Shown here piece by piece: positions 44,201-53,200 of a stretch of 64,000 nucleotides of DNA. The notes beneath the pieces are model-generated. The model searched no databases and was not told the origin of the DNA. It worked only from the letters and a program-made list of their open reading frames with translations. Source of the DNA: Lampris incognitus (taxonomy: Eukaryota; Chordata; Actinopteri; Lampriformes; Lampridae); contig NC_079213.1 in NCBI RefSeq assembly GCF_029633865.1, positions 109,974,582 through 110,038,581 on the forward strand. Direction: 5' to 3'. Within the stretch, counting starts at the first letter, position 1, and every line of letters begins with the position of its first letter. The position numbers and the translations under genes are program-made.

Positions 44201-47200
44201 GTCCCCAAGCAGACAACTAAGAAAAGGCTGCTTTCAGTGCCAGAACTGACTATTTCTTCAAGTAACACGTGGGGTGGAATGCTTAGAAAACTCACAGTGG
44301 ACTGCTTGATTTCCCAAAATGTGACAATAAATCCATCTCTTTGAAATTCCTGTCTCAGTCATTTTGGGAGGAGGCTGATCTGTGACCACCCTGTCATGAC
44401 CAGCAGAGCCTTTCCTTCTCCCTGTTTGTGCTGTGATTTAACAACTTTCAAGACACGCAGCGGTTGCGCAATGATCTGCATTCATTGTGGAGCAATTTGT
44501 GCTTCAATATTCTAACACAATGTGTCACGTGTGACTGCCGGGCTGTGCAATGTTGTGTAACTGCCAAGGAAACTTCAGTGGTATTGTTTTTCGAGGCTGC
44601 GCCCTAAAGACCTGTCACCTAAATGTATATGAGCTATCACTAAGAAGCCTTTAAATTAACCTTTTTGCTTTTCCCTGTGTTTTTTAAGAACCCAAATATT
44701 GTGGACAGCCACCAAGAATTGCTAATGGACACAGTGAAGGCTTTTTCAGACATCAGTATGACGATGGCATGAGGGTGGAGTACGTTTGTTCGAGGGGCTA
44801 CGCCCTTGATGGTGAGGCTTACAAATCCTGCAACGCTGGCCAATGGACCGGAGAAGTCATTTGCCGCAGTAAGTAGTAGTTTTGCTTGCGTGTTTCCTGA
44901 TACTGAAAATGTGTGCAATGATTGCCAGTGATCGAAGTTCATCTCACTTTACTACAGGCAGTTGTGTTGCCTCACGCCTCAATAACACACTACATACACG
45001 TGTAAGCGGTTATTTTCTTGCCCGGTGCGGGATTCGATACGGGGTGTACTGCACCACAAGGCGACGTCACTAACCGCTCGGCTAAAGGGTCAGACCCGTT
45101 AGCTAGAGGCTAACGTGTCTTATTAGTAGTTTACAGTCGTCACCCTCTCCCGGAAGCGCGCCCTCGCGCTTTGTTCTTCCCGCGCTCCAAAGAGACTTCT
45201 GAGGATCTGCACACTTCCGGATCCCACCGCTGCCACCAATGTAACCGGTTATTTTCTTGCCCGGTGCGGGATTCGATACGGGGTGTACTGCACCACAAGG
45301 CGACGTCACTAATCGCTCGGCTAAAGGGTCAGACCCGATAGCTAGGGGCTAACGTGTCTTATTAGTAGTTTACAGTGGTGCGCCGATAATATTGTGCCTT
45401 TACTTTACTGAATTTGTTGAAATTGCACGAGTGACTGGTGAGTACTACACCAACTATGGAAACTTGTTGCGTTTGTTTGCACGTGCGCGCGCGTGTGTGT
45501 GTCTGGCCGTGGCTAATCTCGCAATCTACTGGACCTTTCATCCTAAAAATTTGGTTGCAGTTATGCCTGTATGATGGAAATGGGTGCGGTGAATACATAT
45601 TTCAAGAAGAGGGAGGAACACAGGGTGACATAAGAGTGGAGGAAAGTGCACACAGGTGGACCATATCTTATGTAGAAGGCGCGATCTGGAAGGGATTGGG
45701 GACTACAAGGTGGGGACGGGAGAACACAGCTAGGCAGCATCGGGATTGTGGTCTTTAGGATGACTTTGGAGACCAAGAAGAAGATGAGAGAAAGACAGAG
45801 CCGAGAATCAAATGGTGGAAGTTGAAGAAGGAAAACTGTTGTGTGGAGTTCAGAGAGAAGTTAAGACAGGCACTGGGTGGTAGTGCAGAGTTGCTGGATG
45901 GCTGGGCAACCACTGCAGAAATAGTGAGGGAGACGGCTAGGAAGGTACTTGGTGTGTCATCAGGACAGAGGAAGGAAGACAAGGAGACTTGGTGGTGGAA
46001 TGAGGAAGTACAGCAAAGTACACAGAGGAAGAGGTTGTCAAAGAAGAAGTGGAATAGTCAGAGAGATGAAAAAAGTGGACAGGAGTACAAGCAGATGCAG
46101 CGTAAAGCGAAGAGCGAGATGGCGAAGGCAAAGGAAAAGGCGTATTGTGAGTTGTATGAGAGGTTAAGGGAGGAGAAAGGGACTCATACCGATTGGCTAA
46201 GCAGAGGGACTGAGCTGGGAAGGATGCGCAGCAAGTTAGGGCGATCGAGGATGGAGATGGAAATGTGCTGACAAGCGAGGGGTGTGTTGAGAAGGTGGAA
46301 GGAGTACTTTGAGGGGCTAATGAATGAAGAAAATGAGAGAGAGAAGGTTGGATGTGGAGATAGTGAATCAGGAAGTGCAGTGGATTAGCAAGGAGGAAGT
46401 GAGGGCAGCTATGAAGAGTGGAAAGGCAGTTGGTCCAGATGACATACCTGTGGAGGCATGGAGATGTTTAGGAGAGATGGCAATTGAGTTTGTAACTAGA
46501 TTGTTTAACACCATCTTGGAAAGTGAGAGGATGCCTGAGGAGTGGAGAAGGAGCATACTGGTACCCATTTTCAAAATTAAGGGCGATGTGCAGAGCTGTA
46601 GCAACTACAGAGGTATAAAGTTGATCAGACACAGCATGAAGATTTGGGAAAGAGTAACAGAAGCTAGGTTAAGAGGAGAGGTGACGATTAGCGATCAGCA
46701 GTATGGTTTCATGCTAGGAAAGAGCACCACAGATGTGATGTTTGCTTTGAGAATGTTGATGGAGAAGTGTAGAGAGGTCAGAAGGAGGTACATTGTGTCT
46801 TTGTGGATTTAGAGAAAGCATACGACAGGGTGCCGAGAGAGGAGGTGTGGTATTGTATGAGGGAGTCGGGAGTTGCAGAGATGTAGGAGTGGTGCAGAAT
46901 ATGTAGTATGAGGGAAGTGTGACAGTGGTGAGGTGTGCGGTTGGAATGACAGATGGGTTCAAGGTGGAGGTGGGATTACATCAAGGATCGTATCCGAGCC
47001 CTTTCTTGTTTGCAATGGTGATGGACAGGTTGACGGAGCAGTTGAGCAGGCAGGAGTCTCAGTGGACTATGATGTTTGCAGATGACATTGTGATCTGTAA
47101 CGAGAATAGGGAGCAGGTTGAGGAGAGCCTGGAGAGGTGGAGGTATGCACTGGAGAGAAGGGGGATGAAAGTCAGTAGGAGCAAGACGGAATACATATGC

Positions 47201-50200
47201 ATGAATGAGAGGGAGGAGAGTGCAATGGTGAGGATGCAAGGAGTAGAGGTGACGAAGGCATATGAGTTTAAATACTTGGGGTCAGCTGTCCCAAAATAAC
47301 GGGGAGTGCAGAAGAGAGGTGAAGAAGAGAGTGCAGGCAGGGTGGAGTGGGTGGAGAAGAGTGTCAGGAGTGATTTGCGACAGAAGGGTACCAGCAAGAG
47401 TTAAAGGGAAGGTTTACAAGATGGTTGTGAGACCAGCTATGCTGTATGGTTTGGAGGCAGTGGCACTGACGAAAAGACAGGAGGCGGAGCTGGAGGTGGC
47501 AGACTTGAAGATGCTGATTGGGAGTGATGAAGAAGGACAGGATTAGGAACGAGAATATTAGAGGGACAGCTCATGTTGGGCGGTTTGGTGACAAAGCAAG
47601 AGAGGCAAGATTGAGATGGTCTGGACATGTGTGGAGGGGAGATGCTGGGTATATTGGGAGAAGGATGCTGAATATGGAGCTGCCAGGGACGAAGAAAAGC
47701 GGAAGGCCAAAGAGGAGGTTTATGGATGTGGTCAGAGAGGACATGCATATGGGTGGTGTGACAGAAGAAAATGCAGAGGACAGGAAGAGATGGAAACGGA
47801 TGATCCGCTGTGGCGACCCCTAATGGGAGCAGCCGAAATTAGTAGTAGTACGCTCGTATGATCAAGAACCTGTTGTGGTTGGGGTGATGAAAATCCTTCG
47901 GAAAACGTTTGTTCTTGCTGTTGCCGCTCCCTCGCTTCATTCACTCCCTAGTTTGCTCGACCAACACTAGTCTGTCACTGCACGCATGTGCACGGTTGAC
48001 TTAGGCAGCAACAGTGTCCTTTATGTATTCAGGTATGAACAGCGGCGTCGTAGTGGGGGGGGGGCCTACCAGGGCCCAGAAGAGGAGGGGGCACTCTGGA
48101 AGCCTGGAATTAAAAGTTTGTTTTGGTTTGCAAGTTGTTATCTCTAACTAATTAGTGTCATAACTTCAGTTAGAATTGGCTCAATACAAGAAAATAGTGG
48201 AGGCTCTCTGAGGCCCCTCTCACCCCTTACAAAAGATCTAATCAATGACTTTGCAAACAACAAGTCCCGTCAGTGGACACTTACTGTGGAATAAACCATC
48301 ATGGGTGTCAGCATCAGTACCCTAAGATGCATCAAAGTTTGAAGTGATACTATAATTTTTTTTTACCAACACGGGGATCGCCGGTTCGAATCCCTGTGTT
48401 ACCTCCGGCGTCCCTACGGACACAACTTGCCGTGTCTGCGGGTGGGAAGCCGGCTGTGGGTACGTGTCTTGGTCGCTATACTAGTCGGTCTGGTCGGTTG
48501 GGGTGCCTGTTCAATGGGGAGGAGGAACTGGGGGGGGGGTGGCGTGATCCTCCCACGTGTACACCCCCCTGCCGGGTCTCCTCACTGGCAGGTAAAAAGA
48601 AGCAGCTGGCGATGTATCAGAGGAGGCATGTGGTAGTCTGCAGCCCTCCCCGGACCGGCAGAGGGGGTGGAGCAGCGAGAGTGGGGTAACTGGCCGGGTA
48701 CAACTGGGGAGAAAAACTCCGCCATAAACATACAATTTCAAGAGCAGCATTAGTCACAGTCACAGTTGGAAATCATTTCAGTAGCTGCAACAAAACATTC
48801 CCCATGGGTGGGCTGGGACTGCCAGTCATTTGCCTTCATTCATTCATTCATTCATTCATAAACACATCTGAAGTCTTTTAATAAGGGAGCCTTCTTCTGG
48901 TAGGCGAAAAAAGAGGTGGTTTGTCGCCAAGTCCGAGCACCGGAGGAGGAGAGGTACGCTTGGCGAAGATCTGCACACTACTAAGGGCCCTGAGGGGCGC
49001 CTGCTGGATGCTGCTTGCCAGTACTGCACCCCTGTAATGTCCACAAATACACGGGGCGACTGTGTGAACGAATAACTGGGGCTTTATTTGACCACTCTCG
49101 TTCTGCCGTTCACACATCCATGCTGTGTGTCCTGCACACATGCTTGTTCCTCCTTCCTACCTCTGTACTTGCCCCATAACCCCCTTGCTTCTCTTAAAGA
49201 GGTATTCCCTATTAAAGTCTGAACGTCACATCCCTCCAATATTCCCAAAACAAAACGACAAAACATACTTGGCAAAAGGGGACGGTATCAAAATAAACAA
49301 AGGTTTTCTTTGACTACAAGCAGTGTTTCTCTTCTTCTTTTAGTATGCAACAGCAGAAACAACTCAATTCAATTCAATTTATTCTCATTAAAAACAATGT
49401 GCAGGCACATGTTAAAAATGAAATGAGGGCTGTGGCTTCACCAAACGGTGCGAGACAGACAAACACAGCAAACACAATATAAGATATACGCACGTGAAGA
49501 CCAAAAGCTACAAATAAGTTAAAAGAGAGCTGGAGTACAAAATATTTAAAAATATCTACAGACATTCAGTGGGTAGGCCAGGTTCAGGTGGGCAACAGCT
49601 TGTGGAAAGAAGCTGTTTTTGAGCCCGGTAGTGCGGGCTCTGAGGCTCCTGTAGCGCCTCCCAGAGTGCAGGGGGGAGAACAAACGGTTTGCTGTGACTA
49701 CAAACAGTGTTTTGTTTTGTTTTTGTTTGGGGTTTTTTTTTTAGCTTAGTATAAAGTCTTTAATGTACTCTGGCCGCTTCTGAACTGCCCTCTGTGAGTA
49801 GCAAAGCTGCACCCCCAATGGCTGCAACTAAACATTTCTGGTAGCTGTTGATCAGTCCTGCACATCAGCTTGGAGGAATTTTAGCCCATTCCTTCCTACA
49901 GAACAGCTTCAACTCTGGGATGTTGGTGGGTTTCCTCACATGAACTGCTCGCTTCAGGTCCTTCCACAACATTTCGATTGGATTAAGGTCAGGACTTTGA
50001 CTTGGCCAATCCAAAGCATTAACTTGTTCTTCTTTAGCCGTTCTTTGGTAGAACGACTTGTGTGCTTAGGGTCGTTGTCTTGCTGCATGACCCACGTTCT
50101 CTTGAGATTCAGTTCACGGACAGATGTCCTGACATTTTCCTTAAGAATTTGCTGGTATAATTCAGAATTCATTGTTCCATCAGTGATGGCAAGCCGTCCT

Positions 50201-53200
50201 GGCCTAGATGCAGCAAAACAGGCCCAAACCATGATACCACCACCACCATGTTTCACAGATGGTATAAGGTTCTTATGCTGGAATGCAGTGTTTTCCTTTC
50301 TCCAAACACAACGCTTCTCATTTCAACCATAAAGTTCTACTTTGGTCTCATCCGTCCACAAAACATTTTTCCAATAGCCTTCTGGCTTGTCCACGTGATC
50401 TTTAGCAAACTGCGGATGGGCAGCAATCTTCTTTTTGGAGAGCAGTGGCTTTCTCCTTGCAACTCTGCCATGCACACCATTGTTGTTCAGTGTTCTCCTG
50501 ATGGTGGACTCGTGAACATTAACATTAGCCAGTGTGAGAGAGGCCTTTAGTTGCTGAGAAGTTACCCTGGGTTCCTCTGTGACCTGGCCGACCATTACAC
50601 GCCTTGCTCTTGGAGTGATCTTTGATGGTCGACCACTCCTGGGGAGGGTAACAATGGTCTTGAATTTCCTCCATTTGCGCACAGTCTGTCTGACTGTGGA
50701 TTGGTGGAGTCCAAACTCTTTAGAGATGGTTTTGTGACCTTTTCCAGCCTGATGAGCATCAACAACGCTTTTTGTGAGTTCCTCAGAAATCTCCTTTGTT
50801 CTTGCCATGATGCACTTCCACAAACATGTGTTGTGAAGATCAGACTTTGATAGATCCCTGTTCTTTAAATAAAACAGGGTGCCCACTCACACCCGATTGT
50901 CATCCCATTGATTGAAAACACCTGACTCTAACCAAGTCCAGTTGCACTTGATTCAACTCCTTTGGATAACCATGACCTGGATGAATGAGAACATTCACAG
51001 ACACCTGACTCTAACTTCACCTTCAAATTAACTGCTAATCCTAGAGGTTCCCATACCTTTGACTCTCACAGATATGTAATATTGGATCATTTTCCTCAAT
51101 AAATAAATGATCAAGTATAATATTTTTGTCTCGTTTGTTTAATTGGGTTCTCTTTATCTACTTGTAGGACTTGTGTGAAAATCTGATAATGTTTTAGATC
51201 AAATTTATGCAGAAATATAGAAAATTCTAAAGGGTTCACAAACTTTCAAGTGCCACCGTACATTATAAAAAGGTGCTTTGAGTGGTCGGTAGACTAGAAA
51301 AGCGCTATGTAAAATGCAGTCCATTTACCATTTTACCATTTTGAGCTAAACGCGTGTTTATTTGAAAGATGTCATGGAATGGGAGAGCAGAGTAGAAATG
51401 CACTACAAAATGAATAATAGTTGTAGTTAGTGTGAATGTTAACTTTTGTACCATTATTGAATGATGATTTTTTTTGAGACCCCATTCTGAAATAATTGTA
51501 TATATCACTCAGGAATGTGGATGTTTTGTTTCTGTATTAAGCTAATTAAATAGAAATGTTGGTATAATAAACTTTGATTACCGGTATATATTTTATTATT
51601 GTCATTAAATTAGTAGTATAGGGGCATCCGGGTGGTGTGGTGGTCTATTCCTTTGCCTTCCAACATGGGGATCACCGGTTCAAATCCCCGTGTTACCTCC
51701 GGCTTGGTCGGGCGTCCCTACAGACACAATTGGCCGTGTCTGTGGGTGGGAAGCCGAATGTGGGTATGTGTCCTGGTCGCTGCACTAGCGCCTCCTCTGG
51801 TTGGTCAGGGCACCTGTTCAGGGCAGAGGGGGAACTGGGGAGAATAGCGTGATCCTCCCACGTGCTACGTCCCCCTAGCGAAACTCCTCACCGTCAGGGG
51901 AAAAGAAGCGACTGGCGACTCCACGTGTATTGAAGGAGGCATGTGGTAGTCTGCAGCCCTCCCCGGCTCGGTAGAGGGGGTGGAGCAGTGACCGGGAAGA
52001 GTTGGGTAATTGGCCAAGTACAATTGGGGAGGAAGGGGGGGTCAGTAGTGGAAGTGCATGGTCACAATCTGGCCCTCTGGTAGTGAGGATAAAAAAAAAT
52101 TTGTGGCCCTCTCTATCATCAAAGTTGCCCATCCCTGATCCAGAATGATACTGTGCACTCTGGTTACCTTTCGCTGCTTACTGAAAGTTCAACACCTTGA
52201 TGCTGGCTTGCCAGGTGTCTTGCCTGTAAACCTGAACATTCCTGCTCGACTTCTTTCTTCCTTTGGAAGGCAACTGTCTTATGTCCACTCTAAAAGCAAC
52301 ATATTCTAGGTGCACTCTTTTTTCTCACCAGTTCCAAAAAGGGGAAACAAACTTCTGTCCTCCATCAGAGCTACAGATTTGGATACTTCCTTCAATAAGG
52401 GCCAAGAAACTTCACTTTCCCCCAGCCTACCTTAACCCTCATATGGTCTCTAAGCATGACTCAAACTGATTTTTGGCATTGCCAAATTTACTTGTAATTT
52501 GCATTGCCTACTATTACTGGCATTTACTTTTACTACCGTGCCTTTCTAATACCCGCTCTTGAATTGACACGCACTCTTGGCTATGTTGTGTCCGATACTG
52601 AAACGTGGCTTTGTCCAGCTACTTTGTAAACTGAATTTCCTATCACTCACTATTGTTGATCAAAGGTGGACCTACGTTAATTGCACTTGACATGAAATGC
52701 CCTGTTGGCTGTAATGTGATTACTATTTATCGTTCTATGATGGTGAATAATTAGTGCTCCATTTAACTCTCCGCGACGCCAGTGCATGACCCACAATGTT
52801 GATTCTTATAAGTCTCTTAGGATAAAAAGCATTTGCTAAATGAGAAAATGTGAGTAAATGTAAGATAAATTCTTGTTCTCCTCATTCCATATTTCTTTTA
52901 GAACCCAGAGGTTGTGGACAACCACCACTCCTTGACGGTGGAGACATTGTTGGCACTCTGGAATACCAATATGATAATGGTGTAAAGGTCTATTACGATT
53001 GCAAGAGATACTATACAAGGAGTGGTGCGACATTCAAATCCTGTGAAAACAGCCAATGGGTTGGAGAAATTAGATGCCTCAGTAAGTATCAATTCTTCCT
53101 GTGTGTTTACTGTTTACACTGCAAATACGTGCAATGATTTCCAGCGATGAAAGTTCATCTTCATTTTAATTACCCACAGGGTTTGCAATCGTTGCAGGCG

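Larger units (their letters stand above)
49798..51258 (-). mobile_element. Tc1/mariner transposon, broken, with 69-bp insertion
   Basis: Right end at 51258 (minus strand CGGTGGCACTTGAAAGTTTG preceded by TA). Transposase remains are on the minus strand: N-terminal part 50886-50323 and C-terminal part 50256-49954, not in one frame. The left inverted end is not found, so the element is truncated or rearranged there. A 69-bp foreign piece lies at 50933-51001. Confidence 0.92.
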
